Origin: Gordonia sp049847105
Lineage (GTDB): Bacteria; Actinomycetota; Actinomycetes; Mycobacteriales; Mycobacteriaceae
Direction of reading: 5' to 3'
NCBI RefSeq assembly: GCF_049847105.1
Contig: NZ_JBNCNS010000004.1
Coordinates: forward strand, 496,001 to 560,000
DNA length: 64,000 bases
Shown: positions 52,291-61,607 of the stretch, one piece after another
Position numbering within the stretch: position 1 is the first letter of the stretch
Layout: each line of letters starts with the position of its first letter
Made by a program: the position numbers and the translations under genes
The notes under the pieces: model-generated
Seen by the model: only the letters and a program-made list of their open reading frames with translations
Databases searched by the model: none
Told to the model about the DNA's origin: nothing

Positions 52291-54053
52291 GCAAGATCGA
52301 CGCCAAGGCACGTCGCAGCCAGTTGCTGAGTACGTATGGGATCGGTGGCCTGTTTCCCTCGGAGACATCGAGTTTCATGATTGCAGGTCTCGATTACTGG
52401 AACGAGGATCGCGCGCCGGCGGTCAGTGAGCCTAGGCTCGCACGCTCTCTCGGTGTGCGTGAACTCAAGATGCCCCCGGCGAGCCCCAAGGACAAGAAGA
52501 CCCGCGACGTTCCGGTAGTCCGCTTCCCTCAAACGCAGATCTGCCCGGCGTGCCGCAAGATCGGCAGAACCCATGACCTTGGCGGTGATTGGAACGCCGA
52601 CAAGTGCAAGTGCCAACGAAAGGCAGGGCCCTCCGGCGCTGCGCTCTCCCCTTTCCGTCTCATCACGGCATGCATGCGAGGCCATGTCGACGAGTTCCCA
52701 TTCTTCCAATGGCTTCACAACCATCAGGTGACGACACCGGGTGACACGCATCAGATGGTCATGAAGTCCCTCGGCCGGACCTCCTCGCTCGAGGACCTCG
52801 TCCTCGAATGCAGCTGCGGGGTGAAGGAACGGTCCCTGGACGGAGCCTCGCGTTCGAATGCCATGAAAGGGGTCCTGGTCTGTAAGGGCAAGCGCCCGTG
52901 GCTCGGCCCGGAGTACGCGGAAGATTGTGGAGAGACACCGCGAGTTCTCCAGCGCGGTGCATCCAATGTCTGGTTTCCGGCGGTTCGCTCGGCGATCTCG
53001 ATTCCACCGTATTCAGAACCATTGGCGAAGTTCGTGAACAAGCATTGGACTTCTTTGAAGGATCCCGCAGGCGTGAACGATGTGCTGCTGCGGAACATCG
53101 CCGAGGAGTCCCGGGGCCGATTTACGGTCGACCAGATCGTTGCGGAGGCCGAGCGTCGCCGTGGCGATGAGGAAGGTGAAGCGATCGGGGAGGAACAACT
53201 TCGAAAGCAGGAATTCGGTGCCTTGCTGGAAGGCACGGATGGGGTCAAGGACGAGTCGGACTTCGTCTGCGAGAGGGCTGGGTCAGCTGGCGACTTTCCA
53301 GAACCAGTACCCGCGGTGCTGACGGACCTGCGGAAGGTGACCCGCCTACGCGAGGTACGGGCACTGTACGGATTCTCTCGGCTGAACGGGGCGGCTGATC
53401 CGGACACCATGTGCAAGCTGTCCGGAGAGCCAAAGGACTGGCTGCCCGCGATAGAAGTGATCGGTGAAGGAATCTTCTTGGCGTTTGACCGCGAGGCGCT
53501 GACGTCATGGGCATGCGAGCCGTTCCCCGAGGGCCGCAGGAGAAAGCTACAGGCCTCAGCGAACAAGCAAGGAGAGCAGTTCAACAAGCCGCCGATCAAG
53601 GTCGATATAGCCAAGGTCGCCCTCCACACCTTCGCCCACGTTCTCATCGACCAGCTCTCCCTCGACGCCGGCTACCCGGCATCGTCACTACGTGAGCGTC
53701 TGTTCGTCGACGAGGAGATGGCAGGCATCCTCATCTACACCGCCAGCTCCGACTCCGCGGGAAGCCTGGGAGGTGTTGCCTCTCAGGCAGATCCCGACCA
53801 GTTCGCGAGTGCCGTCCGCGAAGGTCTCATCCGACTCTCGTGGTGTTCATCCGACCCGGTCTGCATCGAGTCGACCGCATCCGGCACCGACGCGCTCAAC
53901 CTCGCGGCGTGCCACGCGTGCGTGCTCGCACCCGAGACCTCGTGCGAACTCAACAACACGCTGCTCGACCGCGCGTTGCTGTTCGGGACGCACGAGCCCG
54001 GCGAGGAAGATGCAGGACTGTTCAGCGAATACCTGGCACAGGTCCAGGCGTAG
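52287..54053 (+). CDS. drmB: DrmB-like DUF1998 protein
   Basis: A 588-aa protein, partner of DrmA. The N-terminus has QLLSTYGIGGLFPSE, then zinc-binding cysteines (QICPACRKIG ... CKCQRK). The C-terminal DUF1998 domain is clear: HTFAHVLIDQLSLDAGYPASSL (~446), GILIYTASSDSAGSLGG, and LAACHACVLAPETSCE with clustered cysteines. Its start overlaps the drmA stop, as expected for subunits made in equal amounts. DrmB stimulates DrmA in the known complex. Confidence 0.88.
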   Translation: MSKIDAKARRSQLLSTYGIGGLFPSETSSFMIAGLDYWNEDRAPAVSEPRLARSLGVRELKMPPASPKDKKTRDVPVVRFPQTQICPACRKIGRTHDLGGDWNADKCKCQRKAGPSGAALSPFRLITACMRGHVDEFPFFQWLHNHQVTTPGDTHQMVMKSLGRTSSLEDLVLECSCGVKERSLDGASRSNAMKGVLVCKGKRPWLGPEYAEDCGETPRVLQRGASNVWFPAVRSAISIPPYSEPLAKFVNKHWTSLKDPAGVNDVLLRNIAEESRGRFTVDQIVAEAERRRGDEEGEAIGEEQLRKQEFGALLEGTDGVKDESDFVCERAGSAGDFPEPVPAVLTDLRKVTRLREVRALYGFSRLNGAADPDTMCKLSGEPKDWLPAIEVIGEGIFLAFDREALTSWACEPFPEGRRRKLQASANKQGEQFNKPPIKVDIAKVALHTFAHVLIDQLSLDAGYPASSLRERLFVDEEMAGILIYTASSDSAGSLGGVASQADPDQFASAVREGLIRLSWCSSDPVCIESTASGTDALNLAACHACVLAPETSCELNNTLLDRALLFGTHEPGEEDAGLFSEYLAQVQA

Positions 54054-54068
54054 GTAAGGGGCACGACG

Positions 54069-56885
54069 GTGGCAGATATTGCCGCAGGTGAGCGCGTGAT
54101 CGTGCGCGACGAGGAATGGCTCGTCCGTGCGGTCCGGGCCACCGAGTTCGACGGAACACGTGTTGAGGTCACGGGCGTCAGCGAACTGGTCCGAGACCAG
54201 GACGCGATCTTCTTCGACCATCCCGAACTCGACAGAGTGGACCGGTTAAATCCGAAGGACGGTCGGCCGGTCGCCGACACCTCACCCGGGTTCCGACAGA
54301 CACGCCTGTGGCTGGAGTCGGTGCGGCGGGGGAGTCCGGTCCCGGCCGCGGACACCCGCATCACCGTCGGGCACCGTGCGCTCCTCGACCGCATGGACTA
54401 CCAGCTCAGGCCGGCAGCACAAGCACTGCAGAACCTGCGTCCGCGCATCCTGATCGGCGACGCCGTCGGCCTCGGCAAGACGCTGGAGATCGGAATTCTG
54501 CTGTCCGAGTTGATCCGTCGCGGCCGCGGTGAGCGCATCTTGGTCGTCACCCCGCGCGCAGTGCTCGAACAGTTCCAGCAGGAGTTGTGGACGCGATTCG
54601 CGCTCCCACTCATCCGTCTCGACTCGGCAGGCATCCAAAAGGTCAAGCAAGAACTGCCGTCGTCCCGGAACCCGTTCAGCTACTACAAGCGGGTCATTGT
54701 CTCCATCGACACCCTCAAGAATCCAGCGCGATACAAGCATCACCTGAAGAACCAGCATTGGGATGCGGTGGTGATCGATGAATGCCACAACCTGATCAAC
54801 CGTGGCACGCAGAACAACGAACTCGCCAGACTGCTTGCGGCGCAGACCGACGCGCTGATCCTCGCCAGCGCCACCCCGCACAACGGCAGACAAGAGTCCT
54901 TCGCCGAACTGGTCAACCTGCTCGACCCGACCGCCATCGCCGACGCTGACGACTACTCGGCCAAGGACATCGAGCACTTGTACGTTAGACGTCACCGCAA
55001 CTCGCCTGATGTGAAGCTCGACGTCGCGCACAAATGGAAAGAGCGTAAGCAACCCAACATCATCGGCGTCATACCCACACCGGCAGAGCTGAATGTTCTG
55101 CACGAACTCGAAGACGTATGGCTGCATCCCACCGGACAGCCGGTCGTTTCCGGCCAAGGCCGGCAGCTGTTCCCGTGGACGCTGTACAAGGCCTTCCTGT
55201 CGTCGCCGTCGGCACTCCGGGCCAGTATCGGACGCCGCATGCGCAACCTGGAGGACGGGTCGGGACGAGAAGCGAAAGCGCTCGCGCGGCTCGACGAGCT
55301 CACCTCCGACGCGGAGTCCAACGATCCGGCGAAACTGACCGCCCTGATCGAGTATCTGCAGACGATCGGTGTCGGGAAGAAGTCCGACACCCGCGTCGTC
55401 GTGTTCTCCGAACGCGTCGACACACTCAGCTGGCTCCGAGACGAGATCACCAAACGACTCAAGTTCGCGCGTGCGAAGGACAAGGAACTCGCGGCGGTCG
55501 AGATCATGCACGCCGGACTCTCCGACGAGAAGATCCAAGATGTTGTCGAGGGTTTCGGGCAGAGCACCTCACCCATCCGCGTGCTCGTCGCGTCCGACAT
55601 GGCCTCCGAGGGACTCAACCTGCACAAGGAATGCCATCACCTCGTGCACTACGACCTTCCGTGGTCGTTCATTCGCATCCAACAACGCAACGGCCGCATC
55701 GATCGGTATGGCCAGCTCCATCGGCCGCAGATCACCGCACTTGCCCTCACCTCGGATGGTGGCGTGACCGACGACCTCAACGTGGTCACCAAACTCCTCA
55801 AGAAAGAAGACGAGGCCAACAGGGCCCTCGGCGACGCGGGGGTACTCCTCGACGTCCATGATGCGCGGATCGAAGAAGATACCGTCATGAGGGCGATCCG
55901 CGAGGGTAAGGACGTCGACGATATAGTCCCTGACGCCAAGGCCGACAAGCTCAACCCCTTTGCTGCACTCATGGTTTCGGGCGGGCAACACGAAGCAGAT
56001 CCCGCGCCGGAAACCGCCGAACGGCTCTCGTTCTTCGAGGACGACGACAATTACCTCACCGACGAACTCGCCGACATCGCGACCGCCAAGAGCAGTATCG
56101 ATCTCGACGTGCACCGTGATCCCGATACAGACCTGATCGCCTTCAACCCTCCGGACGACCTGATCACACGGTTTCGCGACCTCCCCGCTGACTACCGCTA
56201 TGAGCAGGGCATCGAGAAACGCCTACGCCTCACCGGTAGCGCCGGGTTCGCTCAGGAGCGCTTGGCTCGAGCTCAGAGGGACGAAAAGACCTCCTGGCCT
56301 GACGTCCACTTCCTCGCCCCCATTCATCCGGTGCTCGATTGGGCAGGTGACCGGGCGGTCGGCCGATTCGGCCGGAACGAGATCCCAGTCGTCAGCGGAG
56401 CCGTCGACGAACCGTTCTTCCTCACCCAGGCTGTGTGGTCCAACGACGCCGGTAGTCCATCGATCGCCCACTGGGGTGCGGTTCGCGGGCTGCCCGACGC
56501 ACCCGAGGTGCTCGCGTTCGACGACATCGTCGACACAGCAGGGCTCCGAGAGGGCGCGACGAATACGGGAATCGGCGATGACGACATCGAGCGTCTCCAG
56601 GACTACGTTCCCGCTGCAGTCGACGCCGCCCTCGCCCACCTCCGCGAACGTCGTGACGACTTCGAAGCCGATCTTCTCGACCGGGTCGAACGCTATCGAA
56701 CGAGTCTTGAGGCCTGGGAGCAGACGGCGTTGACGATCACCACCGCCGCCGGCAGCCGCAAGAACTCTCGGCTCGAGGTCCAGAAGACAGCGGGCGACTG
56801 GAGCGAGATCATCAACTCGCTGGCCGCGTCTGGCGATCCATTCGTCCGCGTCGTGGGTGTCATCATCCCCAGGAAGGGAGTCTGA
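54069..56885 (+). CDS. drmD: DrmD-like SNF2-family helicase
   Basis: A 938-aa SNF2-type ATPase from a GTG, 15 bases after drmB. Motifs: GDAVGLGKTLEIGILL (~residue 131), VVTPRAVLEQFQQELW, VVIDECHN (DECH, ~235), LASATPHNGR, SDMASEGLNLHKECHHLVHYDLPW and IQQRNGRIDRYGQ (~535). The N-terminal VIVRDEEWLVR segment is typical of RapA/DrmD-type proteins. DrmD is the hallmark of class 1 DISARM. The C-terminal 300 residues are acidic and helical. Confidence 0.85.
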   Translation: MADIAAGERVIVRDEEWLVRAVRATEFDGTRVEVTGVSELVRDQDAIFFDHPELDRVDRLNPKDGRPVADTSPGFRQTRLWLESVRRGSPVPAADTRITVGHRALLDRMDYQLRPAAQALQNLRPRILIGDAVGLGKTLEIGILLSELIRRGRGERILVVTPRAVLEQFQQELWTRFALPLIRLDSAGIQKVKQELPSSRNPFSYYKRVIVSIDTLKNPARYKHHLKNQHWDAVVIDECHNLINRGTQNNELARLLAAQTDALILASATPHNGRQESFAELVNLLDPTAIADADDYSAKDIEHLYVRRHRNSPDVKLDVAHKWKERKQPNIIGVIPTPAELNVLHELEDVWLHPTGQPVVSGQGRQLFPWTLYKAFLSSPSALRASIGRRMRNLEDGSGREAKALARLDELTSDAESNDPAKLTALIEYLQTIGVGKKSDTRVVVFSERVDTLSWLRDEITKRLKFARAKDKELAAVEIMHAGLSDEKIQDVVEGFGQSTSPIRVLVASDMASEGLNLHKECHHLVHYDLPWSFIRIQQRNGRIDRYGQLHRPQITALALTSDGGVTDDLNVVTKLLKKEDEANRALGDAGVLLDVHDARIEEDTVMRAIREGKDVDDIVPDAKADKLNPFAALMVSGGQHEADPAPETAERLSFFEDDDNYLTDELADIATAKSSIDLDVHRDPDTDLIAFNPPDDLITRFRDLPADYRYEQGIEKRLRLTGSAGFAQERLARAQRDEKTSWPDVHFLAPIHPVLDWAGDRAVGRFGRNEIPVVSGAVDEPFFLTQAVWSNDAGSPSIAHWGAVRGLPDAPEVLAFDDIVDTAGLREGATNTGIGDDDIERLQDYVPAAVDAALAHLRERRDDFEADLLDRVERYRTSLEAWEQTALTITTAAGSRKNSRLEVQKTAGDWSEIINSLAASGDPFVRVVGVIIPRKGV

Positions 56886-56888
56886 CCG

Positions 56889-59800
56889 ATGTTCGACTCG
56901 ATCCAGAATGTCAACGACTTCCTCTCGGAGCATTGGCTCGCCGAGGTGTTCCCCGCCAAGCTCAAGGAGCATTCGCGACGGTGGAAGGAGCTGGCGGACC
57001 AGGACAAGAAGACGCCGCTACGCGGCCTCTCGTCGATCTCGGGTCGGTATCTGACCGCTCTCGGTGATCTCCCGTCGCCGGTATCAGCTGACTATGTCGG
57101 CAGGGTGACCGACCTGCACGTCGAACTCCTGGCCGCCGTCGGATTCGAGGCGGTCCCGACTGTGCTCGAAACCACGCAAGCCGAGACGGCAATCGCAGTG
57201 CCCTTGCTCGGGCGCTTTGCCAGCGCAACCAGTACCGATTCCCTGCATATACTGCAAGCGGTTCCGGTCGACAGTACCGACGCGCTCTTCGGCGGGGATG
57301 CAGCGCTGATCGATCCTCTCCGCGTTCACATCACCCGCGAGAAAACCGATTCGGTGGACTCGGTTACCGACGCGATCACCCAACTCTTCGTCACCGATGA
57401 CCCGCCACGCTATCTGTTGGTCATCGCCGGGAGTGCGCTGCTCCTCACCGACGTCGCGCGCTGGGCGGAAGGGCGCTACCTTGCGTTCGACGTCGCCACC
57501 GCTCTCGATCGACGAGACGAAAAGGCTGTCGGCGAACTCGCCTACCACGCAGGACTGTGGTCGTCGGACGCATTGCTGCCCGATGAGGACGGAAAGACCG
57601 AGCTCGATCACTACACAGAGGACTCGGAGAAGCACGCTGTCGGAGTGAGCGAAGATCTCCGTGAGGGACTTCGCATCTCGATCGAGAAGATCGCCAATGA
57701 GGTCCTGACACGCCGACGTGAGGCCGGCCTGTCGGTGGACGGGATTCCGGAGCTACCCCGTGATCTCACCACGCAGTCACTTCGGTTCCTGTACCGAATC
57801 CTGTTCCTGCTCTTCGCCGAAGCGCGACCGGAGCTAGGTGTGCTGCCGGTCGGGACCCCTGAGTATGAGTCGGGGTATGGCCTGGATCGGCTGCGCGAGC
57901 TGGTCCAGGTACCCCTGACCGGACGATCCGCCGATGGGCATCATCTCCATGAGTCCCTCGATCGACTTTTCCGCCTGGTGAACACGGGCCATAATCCGGG
58001 TAGAGAAGACACCGAGGCGATGGTCTTCGAGCCATTGCGCTCAGACCTGTTCGATCCTCAGAAGACCCCGCTGATCGACGGCGAGGGCATGCGGCTCAGT
58101 AACCGTGTGCTGCAAGAGGTATTGAATCTCTTGCTCTTGTCCAAACCCTCCAAGCGCAAGAATCGCCAGCGCGGGTACATCTCGTACGCGCAACTCGGCA
58201 TCAACCAGCTCGGTGCCGTCTACGAGGGCCTGATGTCGTACTCCGGGTTGATCGCCTCCGAGGACGTGGTCGAAGTCGCCAAAGACGGAAACGCCGACAA
58301 GGGTTCCTGGCTGGTGCCGTCGACACGATCACATGAGTACGACGAGAAGGACATCGTCTGGCGCGAGGATCGGCTGACCGGCCGCAAGGACATCGTTCGA
58401 CATGCAAAGGGCAGCTTTGTGTTCCGGCTGTCGGGACGAGACAGACAGCGAAGCGCCTCGTATTACACCCCGGAGGTCCTGACCAAATGCGTGGTGAAGC
58501 ACGCGTTGGCTGAGTTGATCACCGACGAGACGACCGCGGCCGACATCCTCCAGTACCGGATCTGTGAGCCGGCACTCGGTAGCGGCGCCTTCTTGAACGA
58601 GGCCATCAACCAGCTCGCGGCCGAGTACCTGAGCCGGCGGCAGGATGAACTGAAAGAGCGGATCCAACCCGAGGAGTACACAACCGAGCTCCAGAAGGTC
58701 AAGGCATACCTTGCGCTGCACCGCGCTTACGGCGTCGACCTCAACTCGACGGCAGTGGAGTTGGCCGAGGTCTCGTTGTGGCTCAACGTGATGCACAGCG
58801 GCCTTCAAGCGCCGTGGTTCGGTCTGCACCTCCGTCGCGGCAACTCGCTGATCGGAGCCCGCCGGGCGACGTATGACTTCACCTCGCTCGGGCGCGCCAA
58901 GAAGAGCTGGCTCAAGACCCCGCCCACGGATCGCCCATTGCACGAGGGGGCCATCGGTGATGGCGAGATCCACCACTTCTTGCTGCCGGCCGATGGCTGG
59001 GCAGCCGTCGCCGACGCCAAGCAGGCCAAGGAACTGGCACCTGACGAAGCGTCTGCACTGCGGGAGTGGCGCAAGAGCGTCACCAAGAAGCCCAGTGCGA
59101 AGCAGCTCGATCGGCTGAGGGCACTGGCCACTCGCGTGGAGCGACTCTGGGCGTTGGTGCTCAGGCGCTTGGAGATCAGCGAGCAGCAGATCTCGCGGCA
59201 GATCGATGTGTGGGGTGCCGACCTTCCCACCGTTGATAGCGCGGTAGACCGGGTTAGGGTCGAGGAGGAGCTCCACGATCCCGAAGGCCCGTACGAACGC
59301 CTACGTCTGGCCATGGATGCCTGGTGCGCGCTGTGGTTCTGGCCGCTCACGGGATCGGTGGAGGACACCGATGACGGGCACCCGGGACCACCTGATCTCG
59401 ACGAATGGATCGTCACACTCGAAGAGCTACTCGGTGCGGCAGGCGTCAAGAAGGTCGATAAGGCTCAAGGCTCGTTCCAAGACCTCGCTGAAGGGTTCGA
59501 CGAGCTCGCGCTGATCGATGACAAGGACCGGGAGTTCTCAGGGATGCGTTCGGTCCCCGACCTGCTCGTGCGACATCAGTGGCTGGGAACAGCCCGTACG
59601 ATCGCGCAGGAACAGGGGGTGTTCCACTGGGAGTTGGACTTCGCGTCGGTGTTCAAGCGAGGAGGGTTCGATCTTCAGGTGGGCAATCCGCCGTGGGTTC
59701 GTATCGAATGGAACGAATATGATGTACTCGCCGAAGAACGACCCGAACTAGCTCTCGTCACTTCGAAGACGGTTGCTCGTGAGCGCTATGCGCGAATCAG

Positions 59801-61607
59801 AGAAGATTATTTCGGAGACGATTCATCACTCGTGAGCTTTATCGAGCAGTTTGCAGCGCATCAGGGAGTGGCCAACTTTCTCACATCCGAACATCGATTT
59901 CCCTACATTACTAAGTTGCCCCTGAATCTATATCGGAACTTTATTATTGTCTGCTGGAGCTTGGCGGCACCTTCCGGTGTTACAGGACTGTTGCATCCGG
60001 ACGACCACTTCTTTCACGACAAGGCTGGGTTGCTACGCGCGAACTGTTATCGAAGGTTACGCCGACACTGGGGATTTGTGAACGAACTGATGCTGTTTCC
60101 GGAGATCAGCGATACCAGCACTTATGGGATTCACATCTATGGTTCAACTCAGGAAATCTCCTTCATGCAGGCCGCGAAACTATATCACCCGATGACCGTC
60201 GATGGTTCACTGTTGCACGATGGTTCGGGACCGACGCCGGGGTTGCAGCGATTACCATCGGGGTGGGATCTGACCCCGCATTTGAAGCGGATCATTAGAG
60301 TGAATTCGTCGACTATCGACGATTGGTCGCGTTTGTTTGAAGAGCTCGGTACTCCGCCGCTACAGGCGAAGATGCCGGCAGCGACCTCCGTCGAACAAGA
60401 AGAAGCACTAGAGCTGCTATCCAGATTGCCCCGGATGTCCGAGAAGTACGTGTGGTCTAGGTGTTGGGACGAGGACAAGATCAAATCGCTGGGCGTCGCG
60501 CAGTGGGAAACTGCGCGTCCGATGATGCTCAACGATTTGGTTCTTCAGCCGCCCCACTTCGGCGCACTGAATCTCTTCTCCAAACAGCCTATTGAACACT
60601 CCAAGGGTAGTTCGGATTACGTAAAGGTAGATCCGGAACTCGTTGGAGAACACTTTGTGCCGCGGTCGAATTACCGATATCTTTTGAGCGAAAGGAAACG
60701 TAGCGGCTTGATTCGGAGGTGGTTCGACACTCCTGTGACGGAATTCTGGCGTTTGGCGTGGCGAAGGCGCCTCGGTCAAAACATGGAGCGAACCTTGCAA
60801 GTTGCTTTGATCCCGCCGGGTGTTGCGCACGTCGATACCGTGCATACATGCACGGTATCGACGTGCGCAACACCCGTCCATACGATAGAGGATCTGCCAA
60901 GGCGACCAGAGGAGGCGAGGAATACTGCGATCGTGGCTGGGCTCTGGGCGTCGCTACCGTATGACTATCTTGTGAAACTGACCGGCACCGGCGATCTGCG
61001 CGCCCCAATGGTGGACCGGTTTCCGCTCGTCGTGAAACATGCTGCGACGAACAGTCTTCTGCTGAGAACACTTCGACTCAACTGCGTGACTGACGACTAC
61101 GCGCCGCTCTGGGACTCACTATACGAGTGCGGTTTCGCTTCAGATCAGTGGACTTCACCATTGACATCGCTACTTGGCCCATTATCAATTGACGAAGAAA
61201 CCTGGACAACGGAAACGCCCCTCCGCACCGACTTCGAGCGCCGTGCCGCCCTCGTCGAAATCGATGCACTGTCGGCGCTCATGCTGGGCCTGACCGCTGA
61301 GCACCTTGCTCTGATGTTCCGCGCGCAGTTCCCGGTCCTCCGTAAGTACGAATACGAGATGTACTTCGATGCCAACGGCCGGAAGATCGCCAAGGATCAC
61401 CACGCGCAAGGTGTCCGACAGCAGAAGGACGACTACAAACTCCTGCAGGCGTGGATGATCGGTGAGGACTGTGGTGACCTCCTCGATCGGTATACCCCCT
61501 TCGCTCCGGATGCGGACCACGACGAACCGTGGTTCTACAAGCCCGACCGTGAGGCGGAGATGCGCGCTGCGTACGCCGATTTCGAACAGAGGCTGGCCGA
61601 CGCGTGA
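56889..61607 (+). CDS. Eco57I/DrmMI-type adenine methylase
   Basis: A 1572-aa N6-adenine methyltransferase-like protein, 3 bases after drmD. Motif I is CEPALGSGAFLNEA (~559), and motif IV NPPW (VGNPPWVRIEW, ~933) lies after a ~350-residue insertion, the Eco57I/PglX layout. The N-terminal ~530 residues are helical. In DISARM the methylase marks host DNA; the role here is inferred from operon and fold. Two oddities: the recognition-type region (about 59.7-61.2 kb) is less GC-rich than the rest, and it contains a 60-bp palindrome that encodes GVAHVDTVHTCTVSTCATPV (~1310-1330). The stop overlaps the next start (GTGA). Confidence 0.82.
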   Translation: MFDSIQNVNDFLSEHWLAEVFPAKLKEHSRRWKELADQDKKTPLRGLSSISGRYLTALGDLPSPVSADYVGRVTDLHVELLAAVGFEAVPTVLETTQAETAIAVPLLGRFASATSTDSLHILQAVPVDSTDALFGGDAALIDPLRVHITREKTDSVDSVTDAITQLFVTDDPPRYLLVIAGSALLLTDVARWAEGRYLAFDVATALDRRDEKAVGELAYHAGLWSSDALLPDEDGKTELDHYTEDSEKHAVGVSEDLREGLRISIEKIANEVLTRRREAGLSVDGIPELPRDLTTQSLRFLYRILFLLFAEARPELGVLPVGTPEYESGYGLDRLRELVQVPLTGRSADGHHLHESLDRLFRLVNTGHNPGREDTEAMVFEPLRSDLFDPQKTPLIDGEGMRLSNRVLQEVLNLLLLSKPSKRKNRQRGYISYAQLGINQLGAVYEGLMSYSGLIASEDVVEVAKDGNADKGSWLVPSTRSHEYDEKDIVWREDRLTGRKDIVRHAKGSFVFRLSGRDRQRSASYYTPEVLTKCVVKHALAELITDETTAADILQYRICEPALGSGAFLNEAINQLAAEYLSRRQDELKERIQPEEYTTELQKVKAYLALHRAYGVDLNSTAVELAEVSLWLNVMHSGLQAPWFGLHLRRGNSLIGARRATYDFTSLGRAKKSWLKTPPTDRPLHEGAIGDGEIHHFLLPADGWAAVADAKQAKELAPDEASALREWRKSVTKKPSAKQLDRLRALATRVERLWALVLRRLEISEQQISRQIDVWGADLPTVDSAVDRVRVEEELHDPEGPYERLRLAMDAWCALWFWPLTGSVEDTDDGHPGPPDLDEWIVTLEELLGAAGVKKVDKAQGSFQDLAEGFDELALIDDKDREFSGMRSVPDLLVRHQWLGTARTIAQEQGVFHWELDFASVFKRGGFDLQVGNPPWVRIEWNEYDVLAEERPELALVTSKTVARERYARIREDYFGDDSSLVSFIEQFAAHQGVANFLTSEHRFPYITKLPLNLYRNFIIVCWSLAAPSGVTGLLHPDDHFFHDKAGLLRANCYRRLRRHWGFVNELMLFPEISDTSTYGIHIYGSTQEISFMQAAKLYHPMTVDGSLLHDGSGPTPGLQRLPSGWDLTPHLKRIIRVNSSTIDDWSRLFEELGTPPLQAKMPAATSVEQEEALELLSRLPRMSEKYVWSRCWDEDKIKSLGVAQWETARPMMLNDLVLQPPHFGALNLFSKQPIEHSKGSSDYVKVDPELVGEHFVPRSNYRYLLSERKRSGLIRRWFDTPVTEFWRLAWRRRLGQNMERTLQVALIPPGVAHVDTVHTCTVSTCATPVHTIEDLPRRPEEARNTAIVAGLWASLPYDYLVKLTGTGDLRAPMVDRFPLVVKHAATNSLLLRTLRLNCVTDDYAPLWDSLYECGFASDQWTSPLTSLLGPLSIDEETWTTETPLRTDFERRAALVEIDALSALMLGLTAEHLALMFRAQFPVLRKYEYEMYFDANGRKIAKDHHAQGVRQQKDDYKLLQAWMIGEDCGDLLDRYTPFAPDADHDEPWFYKPDREAEMRAAYADFEQRLADA
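60817..60876. repeat. 60-bp palindrome, 29-bp perfect arms, 2-base spacer
   Basis: Arms at 60817-60845 and 60848-60876 are exactly complementary, separated only by AC. The first mismatch is 60816/60877. It lies in frame within the methylase gene and does not break the reading frame. In mRNA it would form a very stable hairpin. It may be natural, the product of replication-fork template switching, or a fold-back assembly artefact. Confidence 0.95.
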
